Assembly (NCBI RefSeq): GCF_002563655.1
Contig: NZ_PDIY01000001.1
Coordinates: 2,268,001-2,332,000, forward strand
Direction of reading: 5' to 3'
Length of the DNA: 64,000 bases
Source: Bacillus sp. es.034
Lineage (GTDB): Bacteria; Bacillota; Bacilli; Bacillales; Bacillaceae_B
Shown: in pieces, positions 1 to 8,718 of the stretch
Layout: the number at the start of each line of letters is the position of its first letter
Position numbering within the stretch: the stretch's first letter is position 1
Made by a program: the position numbers and the translations under genes
Notes under the pieces: model-generated
Database searches by the model: none
What the model was told of the DNA's origin: nothing
The model's input: the letters and a program-made list of their open reading frames with translations, nothing else

Positions 1-126
1 CGTGGTCGGGAGCAGAATCGTGCGGATGCCTTGAAAGATGGTAAAGGGTATGATGAATTGCTTACATATTAATCGGGCGTTCCCCATCCATTTCTGTAAC
101 GTGTACTGGTTGATTTTTTTCATCAT
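1..126 (-). CDS. Partial small membrane protein gene, unidentified
   Basis: An open frame on the minus strand starts at ATG 126 (a second ATG lies at 123) and runs off the left edge without a stop, giving 42 visible residues. It begins MMKKINQYTLQKWMG and continues with the hydrophobic stretch CKQFIIPFTIFQGIRTILLP, which looks like the start of a membrane segment. An AGGAAAG ribosome binding site lies about 10 bases before the start, and the gene is divergent from valS. I do not recognise the family. A 23-codon plus-strand frame ending at a TAA at 70-72 covers the same bases but has no start in view and no recognisable content. Confidence 0.5.
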   Translation of the reverse strand, partial: MMKKINQYTLQKWMGNARLICKQFIIPFTIFQGIRTILLPTT

Positions 127-237
127 CTTCCACTCACTTTCCTGGGTGTATTCACTACTTTATCTTATGAAGCCGGGATGGAATGGTGCCTATGTATGGG
201 CAAAATGAATATTTTTCAATGAAAATGCCAATAATGA

Positions 238-266
238 TTGACGAAAGTTTATCTTATCTATACTAT
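238..266 (+). promoter_or_regulatory. Candidate sigma-A promoter of valS
   Basis: TTGACG at 238-243 and TACTAT at 261-266 are separated by 17 bases; a consensus TATAAT overlaps at 264-269 with a 20-base spacer. It sits directly before the valS T-box leader, where the promoter is expected. Confidence 0.6.
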
Positions 267-271
267 AATGA

Positions 272-540
272 GTAAATAAATAATCATGAAAAGCAATGAA
301 CAGGAAGAGTACATTGATTCTTACGTTCAGAGAGGAAAATCGTTTGCTGAGAGATTTTCTACGATAAGACATTGGAAGGTCGCCTGAAGAGCTGTTTCTA
401 TGAAATGAGAGTAGTAGAAGCCGGTTAAAAGCCGTTATAATCGTCGAGAGTTCAGGAGGCCTTTTTCTCCTGAGAAAAAAGGTGGTACCGCGAATGGAAT
501 CCTTCGTCCTTTTCACAGGACGGGGGATTTTTTTATTTTT
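272..540 (+). ncRNA. T-box leader of valS
   Basis: The leader has the conserved T-box core GGTGGTACCGCG at 481-492, followed by an intrinsic terminator (stem AATCCTTCGTCCT / AGGACGGGGGATT and a long T run, 499-540). The T-box and the terminator 5' arm can pair alternatively, which is the known tRNA-sensing antitermination switch. GAGAG sequences near 330-350 fit Stem I. A GTC at 379-381 in GGAAGGTCGCC is my candidate valine specifier codon, but the fold was not computed. Uncharged tRNA-Val would be expected to permit read-through into valS. Confidence 0.9.
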
Positions 541-566
541 TTTAGAACGATATAGGAGGAAATTAC

Positions 567-3218
567 ATGGAAACTCAAGATCAACAATTATCAATGCCGA
601 CAAAATATGATCCGAATGCCATTGAACAGGGCCGGTACAAATGGTGGCTCGAAGGCAAATACTTCGAAGCGACAAACGATAAGGAAAAGGAACCTTACAC
701 CATCGTCATCCCTCCGCCGAACGTTACGGGGAAACTTCATCTTGGTCACGCATGGGACACAGCGCTGCAGGACATCCTGACAAGAATGAAACGCATGCAG
801 GGATACGACGTACTATGGCTTCCGGGTATGGACCATGCAGGGATTGCCACACAGGCAAAAGTAGATGAAAAACTCCGTAGCCAGGGGATTTCACGCTATG
901 ACCTCGGTCGTGAGAAATTCGTGGAAGAAACGTGGAAATGGAAAGAAGAATATGCCGAGCACATCCGCCAGCAGTGGGCGAAAGTCGGGCTCGGGCTTGA
1001 TTACAGCCGCGAACGCTTCACACTTGACGAAGGGTTATCAGATGCGGTTCAAAAGGTGTTCATCGATCTTTACAATAAAGGTTTGATCTACCGCGGGGAA
1101 TATATCATCAACTGGGACCCTGCGACAAAGACGGCATTATCCGATATCGAGGTTATTCATAAAGATGTACAGGGTGCGTTCTATCATATGAGATATCCAC
1201 TGGCTGACGGAAGCGGGCACATTGAAATCGCCACAACCCGTCCTGAAACGATGCTTGGTGATACGGCGGTAGCGGTACATCCGGAAGACGACCGCTACAA
1301 GCATTTAATCGGGAAAAAGGTTACCCTTCCAATCGTAGGGCGTGAAATCCCGATCGTAGGTGACGATTATGTGGATATGGAATTCGGTTCCGGTGCGGTG
1401 AAAATCACACCTGCCCATGACCCGAATGACTTTGAAATCGGGAACCGTCATAATCTTGAACGCATCCTTGTGATGAATGAGGATGGTACGATGAACGAGA
1501 AAGCTAATAAATATAACGGCATGGATCGTTTTGACTGCCGCAAGCAAATCGTGAAGGACCTTCAGGACTCAGGTGTATTGTTCAAGATTGAAGAGCATAT
1601 GCATTCGGTTGGGCATTCGGAGCGTAGCGGGGCGATTGTTGAGCCTTATCTATCAAAACAATGGTTTGTAAAGATGGATTCCCTGGCAGAAAAGTCAATT
1701 CAACTTCAAAAAGAAGAAAATAAAGTAAACTTTGTTCCGGACCGTTTTGAAAACACATATCTTCGCTGGATGGAGAATACACGCGACTGGTGTATCTCCC
1801 GTCAGCTATGGTGGGGACACAGAATACCTGCCTGGTACCATAATGAGACAGGGGAAATACATGTAGGAGAAGAAGCTCCTGAAGATTTGGAAAACTGGAC
1901 ACAGGAAGATGATGTACTGGATACATGGTTCAGTTCTGCACTATGGCCGTTCTCTACATTAGGCTGGCCGGATACAAACGCAGAAGATTTCAAACGTTAT
2001 TATCCGACAAGTACCCTTGTAACAGGCTACGATATCATTCCTTTCTGGGTTTCCCGGATGATTTTCCAAGGGTTGGAGTTTACTGGAGAGCGTCCTTTCA
2101 AAGACGTATTGATTCACGGTTTGGTTCGTGACGCTGAAGGAAGAAAAATGAGTAAGTCTCTTGGGAATGGTATTGACCCGATGGATGTCATCGAAAAATA
2201 CGGTTCCGACTCCCTTCGTTACTTCCTGACAACGGGAAGTTCACCAGGACAGGATCTTCGCTTCTCATTTGAAAAGGTTGAGTCGGTTTGGAACTTTGCG
2301 AATAAGATCTGGAACGCATCCCGATTTGCCCTAATGAACATGGGTGGCATGACATACGACGAAATCGATCTATCAGGTGAGAAGTCTGTTGCAGATAAAT
2401 GGATCCTTACCCGATTAAATGAAACGATTGAAACGGTGACACGCCTTGCAGATCGTTATGAGTTCGGTGAAGTTGGACGCTTACTATACAACTTCATCTG
2501 GGATGATTTCTGTGACTGGTATATTGAAATGGCGAAGCTGCCTCTATATGGTGAAGACGAAGCGGCCAAGAAGACGACACGTTCGATCCTGGCATATGTA
2601 CTCGACAACACCATGAGACTATTACACCCATTCATGCCGTTTATTACCGAGGAAATATGGCAGAACTTGCCGCATCAAGGCGAATCCATCACTGTAGCAG
2701 CATGGCCGACAGTTGACGATAAGCTGACAGACAAAGCGGCTGCAGAAGAGATGAAGCTGCTGGTTGATATCATCCGTGCCGTACGGAATGTTCGTGCCGA
2801 GGTGAACACGCCGATGAGTAAACAAATCAACCTGATGCTGAAAGCCAAGGATGCAAACACCCTGACGATCATCGAAAAGAATCAATCATATATCGAGAAA
2901 TTCTGTAATCCGGAAAAGCTAGAGATGGGTACGGATCTTGAGGCACCGGAAAAAGCGATGACGGCAGTCGTGACAGGCGTGGATCTGTACCTTCCATTAG
3001 AAGGACTGATCAATATCGAAGAAGAAATCACACGTCTTCAAAAAGAACTGGATAAATGGACGAAGGAAGTTTCCCGTGTCCAAGGCAAGCTTAACAATGA
3101 AAAGTTTGTAAGCAAAGCCCCTCAGAAAGTAGTCGACGAGGAAAAAGAGAAAGAAAAAGATTATTTAGAGAAACAAGCGACTGTGAAAGCCAGAATTGAA
3201 GAGCTTAAATCGGTTTAA
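567..3218 (+). CDS. valS: Valyl-tRNA synthetase
   Basis: Class I aminoacyl-tRNA synthetase that charges tRNA-Val in the cytoplasm. At 883 residues it has the usual bacterial length. The HIGH-type signature [13 protein letters not shown] is at about residues 49-61 and [11 protein letters not shown] at about 525-535. The C-terminal ~70 residues are charged and heptad-like ([15 protein letters not shown]), matching the tRNA-binding coiled coil of bacterial ValRS. ATG 567 follows a perfect AGGAGG. It lies downstream of a T-box leader and upstream of folC, the B. subtilis order, and expression is probably set by tRNA-Val charging. Confidence 0.98.
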   Translation: METQDQQLSMPTKYDPNAIEQGRYKWWLEGKYFEATNDKEKEPYTIVIPPPNVTGKLHLGHAWDTALQDILTRMKRMQGYDVLWLPGMDHAGIATQAKVDEKLRSQGISRYDLGREKFVEETWKWKEEYAEHIRQQWAKVGLGLDYSRERFTLDEGLSDAVQKVFIDLYNKGLIYRGEYIINWDPATKTALSDIEVIHKDVQGAFYHMRYPLADGSGHIEIATTRPETMLGDTAVAVHPEDDRYKHLIGKKVTLPIVGREIPIVGDDYVDMEFGSGAVKITPAHDPNDFEIGNRHNLERILVMNEDGTMNEKANKYNGMDRFDCRKQIVKDLQDSGVLFKIEEHMHSVGHSERSGAIVEPYLSKQWFVKMDSLAEKSIQLQKEENKVNFVPDRFENTYLRWMENTRDWCISRQLWWGHRIPAWYHNETGEIHVGEEAPEDLENWTQEDDVLDTWFSSALWPFSTLGWPDTNAEDFKRYYPTSTLVTGYDIIPFWVSRMIFQGLEFTGERPFKDVLIHGLVRDAEGRKMSKSLGNGIDPMDVIEKYGSDSLRYFLTTGSSPGQDLRFSFEKVESVWNFANKIWNASRFALMNMGGMTYDEIDLSGEKSVADKWILTRLNETIETVTRLADRYEFGEVGRLLYNFIWDDFCDWYIEMAKLPLYGEDEAAKKTTRSILAYVLDNTMRLLHPFMPFITEEIWQNLPHQGESITVAAWPTVDDKLTDKAAAEEMKLLVDIIRAVRNVRAEVNTPMSKQINLMLKAKDANTLTIIEKNQSYIEKFCNPEKLEMGTDLEAPEKAMTAVVTGVDLYLPLEGLINIEEEITRLQKELDKWTKEVSRVQGKLNNEKFVSKAPQKVVDEEKEKEKDYLEKQATVKARIEELKSV

Positions 3219-3261
3219 TGTGACTGAATAAATAGAAGGTAAGGAAGAGGGCTTTAAAATC

Positions 3262-3317
3262 GGGTCTGATTGATAGGGGGGATCCCTCATCAATCTGGCC
3301 TGATTGGGGCCCTTTTT
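3262..3317 (+). terminator. Hairpin and T-run between valS and folC
   Basis: GATTGAT (3268-3274) pairs with ATCAATC (3289-3295), and flanking GGGTC/GGCCT extends the stem. Next comes a GGCC...GGCC pair and CTTTTT at 3312-3317. It may be the valS terminator or an attenuator in front of folC; two alternative folds are possible. Confidence 0.45.
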
Positions 3318-3349
3318 CTAATGAAGCCTGTGTGGGAGTGAAAAAATTG

Positions 3350-4660
3350 ATGAATTATGAACAAGCTGTCGCGTGGATCCACTCAAGACTCAGACTTGGG
3401 ATCAAGCCGGGATTGATGCGAATGAATCATCTGCTGGAGGAACTCGGGAACCCTCATCAAAAGCTGAAAACCGTCCATATTGCCGGTACGAATGGAAAAG
3501 GGTCCACGGTTACCTATTTGAGGAATGTGTTACAGGAAGCAGGATATACAGTCGGAACGTTTACCTCTCCTTATTTTGAACGCTTCAATGAACGGATCAG
3601 CATGAACGGAGATCCTGTCAGCGATGGGGATTTGTCGCGTCTTGTCGAAAAGATCAAGCCTATCGCGGAAATGATGGAACAATCGGAGTGGGGCGCGCCA
3701 TCAGAATTTGAAGTCATTACGGCCATGAGCTTTTATTATTTTGCCGAATTGCAACCCGTCGACCTTGTCCTATATGAGGTTGGGCTCGGGGGAAGACTGG
3801 ATTCGACGAATGTCATCATTCCCATGGTTTCCGTGATCACGAGCATCGGAATGGATCATATGCAGTTTCTTGGTAACAGGTTGGAAGATATCGCATTTGA
3901 GAAAGCGGGAATCATCAAGCACAGGGTACCGGTCATTTCAGGGGTTCATCAGCCTGAAGCAAGGAACGTAATCAAAGAAACAGCCCTTGAAAAGGAAAGT
4001 GATGTATTTCAACTTGGGCAGGACTTTACTGCAGTGCGTGTCGCCTTATTGGAAAAGGGAGAAAGATTCGAGTATACATCTCCCGTGCAGCATGACGTGT
4101 TCGACCTTTCCATGATCGGAACCCATCAAATCAATAATGCAGCCCTTGCCATAAAAGTCGTCGAGCTCCTTGGGAAAAATCAGGAGATGAAAATAGAACT
4201 GGAGCACATCAAGACAGGATTAAAGAAGGCATCATGGCCGGGGAGAATGGAGGCATTATCAGATACACGTGAGATTTATATTGATGGTGCCCATAATCCA
4301 GAAGGGGTGGATGCCCTCGTGAAGACAATCAACGAACGCTTCCTTCATAAAAAGGTGACCGTCCTTTTCTCGGCACTTCATGATAAAGAGTTAAGACCGA
4401 TGATCTCTCAATTGGAAGAAGCCGTGGATGACATCGGATTTACGACCTTTGATTTTCCGAGAGTGGCATCGGTTGAAGAACTTTACGAAGCTTCTTCGCA
4501 TCCAAATAAGGCAAAAGTCCACAATTGGAAAAAGTATCTTGAAGAGAAAATCGCCATCATGGAAGAAGATGAAGCCCTGCTCATAACCGGCTCCTTGTAC
4601 TTTTTATCAGAAGTAAAACCATATTTACTTCCTTTATTGGAAAATTACAGAAAAAAGTAA
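3350..4660 (+). CDS. folC: Folylpolyglutamate / dihydrofolate synthase
   Basis: Mur-ligase-family enzyme that adds glutamate to folates and, in bacteria, often also makes dihydrofolate from dihydropteroate. The P-loop GTNGKGS is at residues 46-52 and the Mur-type motif DGAHNPEG near residue 308. The N-terminus AVAWIHSRLRLGIKPGL is typical of FolC. I start it at ATG 3350 because GGGAGTG ends 9 bases upstream; an in-frame GTG at 3332 lies before that ribosome binding site. The product is 436 residues, normal for the family. In B. subtilis folC is followed by comC; here a diguanylate cyclase and pilus cluster follow. Confidence 0.95.
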   Translation: MNYEQAVAWIHSRLRLGIKPGLMRMNHLLEELGNPHQKLKTVHIAGTNGKGSTVTYLRNVLQEAGYTVGTFTSPYFERFNERISMNGDPVSDGDLSRLVEKIKPIAEMMEQSEWGAPSEFEVITAMSFYYFAELQPVDLVLYEVGLGGRLDSTNVIIPMVSVITSIGMDHMQFLGNRLEDIAFEKAGIIKHRVPVISGVHQPEARNVIKETALEKESDVFQLGQDFTAVRVALLEKGERFEYTSPVQHDVFDLSMIGTHQINNAALAIKVVELLGKNQEMKIELEHIKTGLKKASWPGRMEALSDTREIYIDGAHNPEGVDALVKTINERFLHKKVTVLFSALHDKELRPMISQLEEAVDDIGFTTFDFPRVASVEELYEASSHPNKAKVHNWKKYLEEKIAIMEEDEALLITGSLYFLSEVKPYLLPLLENYRKK

Positions 4661-4699
4661 GTGACTTTATTCAGGTGCTTTGATAAAATATTCTTAAAC

Positions 4700-4728
4700 T
4701 TGTGACTATTTAACTAGTATAGTATGAT
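4700..4728 (+). promoter_or_regulatory. Candidate sigma-A promoter of the diguanylate cyclase gene
   Basis: TTGTGA (4700-4705) and TATGAT (4723-4728) are 17 bases apart, about 40 bases before the gene start. The cyclase would then be transcribed separately from folC. Confidence 0.5.
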
Positions 4729-4769
4729 CAGACTATATTAAATTCATGGAAAACCTATGGGGGATAGAT

Positions 4770-6482
4770 ATGACGTTACCATTGAAGAAAAAGCTGTATA
4801 TATTGCTTGCATGGCTTGCGGTTGTACCGGCTGGTTTATATTTTACATATCAATACTATCCTCCTGAAAATATTGCAGGGAATGAGCTTGAGTTTATCAC
4901 ATTGGTGGCATTTGCCACTTTTATTCCCCTGATGCCCATCGTGATCAACGGTGCGACCATCTTCTTCATCCAGTGGGTGACACTCGTCGGGTTCATCAAG
5001 TATGGTCTATTTATTGAGATCGTTTTGATGCAGTTCTCCATCATCCCCTTGCTCATCAGGCTACGGGTGACGAAAAGCGACTGGCACAGGATCCCATTGA
5101 ATTCACTGATGTTCTTTTTGGTTTCATACATCAGTGGGCTGATCTATTTTATGGTGGGAGGGGAGATCGCCGAAAGGGAACTCAGTCAGCTGATCCTACC
5201 GATCCTTTGTTACCAGATCGTATCCATTATGATCAATCAGGTCCTCCTCCTTGTCTATCATCATTATGTGGCTAACAATGACGTGCGTTTTTACAGTAAA
5301 GACTTTGTGTGGGATTTCACCGCCAATATGATCATGTTCCCTCTTTCTCTCTCACTTTACTATTTGACATTTGAACTGGGAGCGTTTGCCTCGTTGCTGA
5401 TTGGAGTCCCGTTTGTCAGTCTCTCCATCATCTTAAAGCTCTACAATTCATCCGAGAATATCAATGAATACCTCCAAAAAGCAGGGGAAATCGGGCATCA
5501 ACTCACAGAAAGCCTCAAGGTCAAAGAAGTCCTGGATATTTTCATCGAGAAGATCATCGAAACCCTTCCTGTCGAATATGCGTATATCCTCGACTGCCAT
5601 GAGGAGGGGTTGGTGCTTCTCAGACGTTTTGAAAATGGGGAAATGAAATCGAATAACCTTCGTCCCCTCCAGAAAAATCAGGGGATCAGCGGAGTGGTCT
5701 GGGAAACGGGGAAATCCGTCCTGTATACGTCCCGGTCGGAATGGACCGATATCGCCGAAGGCTATATGCCGGAGGATGTGGAAAGCGTGTTATGCGTGCC
5801 AATCGTCAGGAGCCAGAAGGTGAGAGGTATCCTTCTCCTCGCTTCCTCCAAAAAGAAAGCGTATGAGAAATTCCAATTAATGATCGTCGATATCCTATGC
5901 TCCTATTTCGGGATTGCCATTGCCAATGCAAGGCACCATGAACGGACGAAAAAGAACAGTGAACGATGCGCCCTCACTGGCCTATACAATTACCGCTACT
6001 TCGAGGATCTCCTTTCCATGGAATACAATCATCTCGAAGCAGGAAAGAGAAAGACCCTGTCCCTCATCATGCTGGATCTTGACCACTTCAAAGTGATCAA
6101 TGATAACTACGGTCACCAGAGTGGTAACGAAATCCTCATACAACTGGCGGAACGCTTGCGTGCATTGATTTCGACTAAAGGAACCGTCGCAAGATACGGC
6201 GGGGAGGAATTTGTGATCCTCCTTCCCGACACGGAACGGGAAGAGGCACTCCGCATCGCAGAATACGTCAGGGGCACGATTGCCAATCAGCCGTTCACTC
6301 TCCATGACAGCCTGGACGAATCCAACAAACAGATAATGGTCAGGATCACGGCGAGCATCGGCGTATCCACCGCACCCCAGGATGCAGACGACACCATGGC
6401 CCTCATCCGTCATGCCGACCGGGCCCTTTATACTGGGGCGAAGCAGGCGGGGAGGAACCGGGTGGCGCAGTATGTGAAATAG
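4770..6482 (+). CDS. Membrane-bound GAF-GGDEF diguanylate cyclase
   Basis: Predicted to make cyclic di-GMP from two GTP. ATG 4770 is 6 bases after GGGGG; an ATG at 4746 lacks a ribosome binding site. The product is 570 residues. The first ~230 hold several hydrophobic helices (a multi-pass membrane sensor of unknown ligand). A GAF domain follows at about 235-390, with typical segments such as ISGVVWETGKSVLY and LCVPIV. The GGDEF domain spans about 400-565. The active-site motif is RYGGEEF at about 474-480, an active-type variant, and LDLDHFKVINDNYGH is intact. No RxxD inhibitory site is seen five residues upstream. The gene has its own terminator and sits directly before the pilus operon, whose PilB has an MshEN domain. 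Confidence 0.93.
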   Translation: MTLPLKKKLYILLAWLAVVPAGLYFTYQYYPPENIAGNELEFITLVAFATFIPLMPIVINGATIFFIQWVTLVGFIKYGLFIEIVLMQFSIIPLLIRLRVTKSDWHRIPLNSLMFFLVSYISGLIYFMVGGEIAERELSQLILPILCYQIVSIMINQVLLLVYHHYVANNDVRFYSKDFVWDFTANMIMFPLSLSLYYLTFELGAFASLLIGVPFVSLSIILKLYNSSENINEYLQKAGEIGHQLTESLKVKEVLDIFIEKIIETLPVEYAYILDCHEEGLVLLRRFENGEMKSNNLRPLQKNQGISGVVWETGKSVLYTSRSEWTDIAEGYMPEDVESVLCVPIVRSQKVRGILLLASSKKKAYEKFQLMIVDILCSYFGIAIANARHHERTKKNSERCALTGLYNYRYFEDLLSMEYNHLEAGKRKTLSLIMLDLDHFKVINDNYGHQSGNEILIQLAERLRALISTKGTVARYGGEEFVILLPDTEREEALRIAEYVRGTIANQPFTLHDSLDESNKQIMVRITASIGVSTAPQDADDTMALIRHADRALYTGAKQAGRNRVAQYVK

Positions 6483-6491
6483 AAAAGCTGG

Positions 6492-6516
6492 ACACCTTCC
6501 TTTGAAGGTGTTTTTT
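6492..6516 (+). terminator. Intrinsic terminator after the diguanylate cyclase
   Basis: ACACCTTC and GAAGGTGT form a perfect 8-bp stem with a short loop, followed by a T run. It separates the cyclase from the pilus operon. Confidence 0.88.
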
Positions 6517-6664
6517 GACGGGGAAAGGGTAACTATGACTTTTACTCTATTTTTTAACCATATATGCTGATAGCAGCTTTCCATTTTCCTCTATATATAC
6601 TAAAATAGTAGTAGTCGAATTTTGTTATTTTTCATCGAATCAATCATGAAATGGAGGAGTGAAT

Positions 6665-7312
6665 GTGATTGATTTAGTAGTGTTTGCAGTCGTGGGCTAT
6701 TTATTATTGCTCCCTGTTGTCGTGTTCACCCCCATAAAATGGACCTTTAAGCACAAAGTTCTGATTTCTACAGGGGCTTTTTTCCTTACTTTATTGTGTT
6801 TAGTGATCAGCAGCGTTATTCCTCTTTATCAGGTAATGGTTATATTCGCTTTATTACTGCTTCTTAGTACCTACTTCCTTGAAACAAGATTAAGACCTTT
6901 ATTCCTTCATTCCTCGAATACATCTGAAAATCATTTCGAACCGTACAGCAAAGAAAAGAGTAAACAAGAAATAATGGAAGAGACTGGTCAGGATCCTATT
7001 ACTCTTCCAAAGGTAGAAAGTGGGGTTGAAAAGGAAGGGTTTATAGAAGAAATTCCTTTAGGTCTAATTTCAACCGTAAACTCTATGGAAGAAAATCTGG
7101 ATGAGGACTTGAATAAAGAAGGAGAGAAACACCCGATCCATTCTTCTCAAACGGATGGGGAGGAACTGGATGACTTCGAATTGCAATTACAAGATTGGGA
7201 CTCTTTTTCAAAACAAAGAGTTCCCTCATCAGCTAATACGATTCCCTCTTCAGGACCTTCTAAAGAAGAAGAGGAAGAATATAATCGATTATTTTTCGAG
7301 TCAAAGAATTAA
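6665..7312 (+). CDS. Unidentified membrane protein, first gene of the pilus cluster
   Basis: I do not recognise this 215-residue protein. The first ~80 residues contain about three hydrophobic helices (for example VVFAVVGYLLLLPVVVF and VMVIFALLLLLSTYF). The remaining ~130 residues are soluble, strongly acidic and low in complexity, ending in an EEEEE-containing segment. GTG 6665 is chosen because GGAGGAG lies 5 bases upstream; the in-frame GTG at 6659 overlaps that site. It is 29 bases before the next gene in the same direction and so probably belongs to the pilus operon. A role as a pilus platform accessory protein is only inferred from position. Confidence 0.8.
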   Translation: MIDLVVFAVVGYLLLLPVVVFTPIKWTFKHKVLISTGAFFLTLLCLVISSVIPLYQVMVIFALLLLLSTYFLETRLRPLFLHSSNTSENHFEPYSKEKSKQEIMEETGQDPITLPKVESGVEKEGFIEEIPLGLISTVNSMEENLDEDLNKEGEKHPIHSSQTDGEELDDFELQLQDWDSFSKQRVPSSANTIPSSGPSKEEEEEYNRLFFESKN

Positions 7313-7341
7313 ACGAAACTAGTTAAAAAGGGGCATCTCTG

Positions 7342-8697
7342 ATGGGCAAAACGTTTCCATTTACGAAACTATCCGTTTTTTTTGTGTTATGCAGCATTTA
7401 TGTGTTCGGTTTTGCTCATTTGGGAGCTTTTGCATATGATCGTTTATTTTCGCCCAATCAGGCCTTCCTAGAGGGTACAAAGATTGGAAATATCGATGTA
7501 TCCACCCTATCTTATCCAAAAGCAGAAGACGAAATAAATCACAAAATAGAGGAGTGGAAGGGAAATCAGTCCATGACCCTCTCTTATATGGACACAATCA
7601 TCCCTTTAAACTCCAAATTATTTCGATTCGATCCTGCCGCGTCCCTTCAGGAAGCGACTCAAGGAGGGGAAGCCCCGCTTTTGGTCAGCTTGGACGGACT
7701 TGATTCCCTTCTATCTTCAAACGAAGTGAATACCAGTATGCTCGATTTAGAAGGACTTGGGCAAGAGATCAGAGAACATGCAGCGAATTTAGATGATACT
7801 GACGAAAACCTTCCTATCGAAGATTTTTTCATTCAGTCTGATTCCATTGAAATCATTTCTGAAATCAATATGGAAGGGATAACATCCACTCCTGGACTGC
7901 AGAATCTATTTGATACATCCGAAGAAATAGAATTAGAAGGAAGCTCCTCGTTTTCTCTTTTGACATTCTTGAACGAAGAAGCTTTTACAGGCATGTCCAA
8001 TCAAGAATTAAGTACTTTTGCGTCCTACTTATATCAGTTGATCCTGCCAACGAACTTTGAAGTGATCGAGAGAAACCAGGGAAGGGAACTTCCAGAAGAT
8101 ATTGATCTGGGGTTTGAGGCATACGTCAATCAGGATCAGGGTGATGATTTTATTTTCACCAATCCAAATGACGCTGTGTATAAAATTATACTGAATAGAC
8201 AAGGGGATAGTTTTTCACTAGCCCTCACTGGTGCAGAGATGCCGTATGAGATTATCGTAGACCGTCGGAATGAGCAAACGTTCAAACCGAAAGTGATTAA
8301 ACAGTACAGCCCTTATCTAAATAAAGGGGAAGTAAAGGTAAAAGAAGAAGGACGTAACGGCATGAAAATTGAAGTATGGAGAAGTTTCGAAACAAAGAAC
8401 GGAGAACTTCTTAAGGAAGAAAGAATTTCTGAGGACTTTTATCTTCCGGTCTTTATAGAAGAGATACATAGCATGAAGGACTATGTGGTGGAGAAACCAG
8501 AACCCACAGCTGAAACAAATGAGAGTGCATCGGGTTCCCAGAATGAAGTTGTACCCGCTGGGGAAAGTTCTGATCCAACAGATCAATATGGTCCTGCAAA
8601 TCCCAATGAAACAGAGGAGAATGCCTCACCTGAAAATGCAGATGGTGAGGATGTTCTTCCATCAGAAACAGATCTTTCATTGTCAAATATGAAATAA
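7342..8697 (+). CDS. VanW/G5-like surface protein in the pilus cluster
   Basis: This 451-residue protein has one N-terminal hydrophobic helix (about 10-30), so it is either secreted or anchored with its bulk outside the cell. KIGNIDVSTLSYPKAEDEI at about 47-65 resembles the repeat found at the N-terminus of YoaR/VanW-type proteins. Residues ~250-300 (FTNPNDAVYKIIL) resemble the end of a VanW domain, and ~315-370 resemble a G5 domain. The last ~60 residues are rich in E, S, P and N, like a disordered tail. The central part is poorly conserved by eye. It lies 21 bases before pilB. Its function is unknown; cell-wall passage or anchoring of the pilus is an inference. Confidence 0.75.
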   Translation: MGKTFPFTKLSVFFVLCSIYVFGFAHLGAFAYDRLFSPNQAFLEGTKIGNIDVSTLSYPKAEDEINHKIEEWKGNQSMTLSYMDTIIPLNSKLFRFDPAASLQEATQGGEAPLLVSLDGLDSLLSSNEVNTSMLDLEGLGQEIREHAANLDDTDENLPIEDFFIQSDSIEIISEINMEGITSTPGLQNLFDTSEEIELEGSSSFSLLTFLNEEAFTGMSNQELSTFASYLYQLILPTNFEVIERNQGRELPEDIDLGFEAYVNQDQGDDFIFTNPNDAVYKIILNRQGDSFSLALTGAEMPYEIIVDRRNEQTFKPKVIKQYSPYLNKGEVKVKEEGRNGMKIEVWRSFETKNGELLKEERISEDFYLPVFIEEIHSMKDYVVEKPEPTAETNESASGSQNEVVPAGESSDPTDQYGPANPNETEENASPENADGEDVLPSETDLSLSNMK

Positions 8698-8718
8698 AAA
8701 GAAGTCAGGTGGAATATC

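Noticed and set aside
190..675. 161-codon open frame on the minus strand over the valS leader
   Set aside because: It covers the T-box and the start of valS in antisense; its protein has no recognisable features.
5982..6584. 200-codon minus-strand open frame over the GGDEF domain
   Set aside because: Antisense shadow of a well-conserved domain, without a plausible product; it also runs across the terminator.
7342..8697. Pilus-tip adhesin
   Set aside because: It has no prepilin signal and shows VanW/G5-like parts instead of an adhesin domain.
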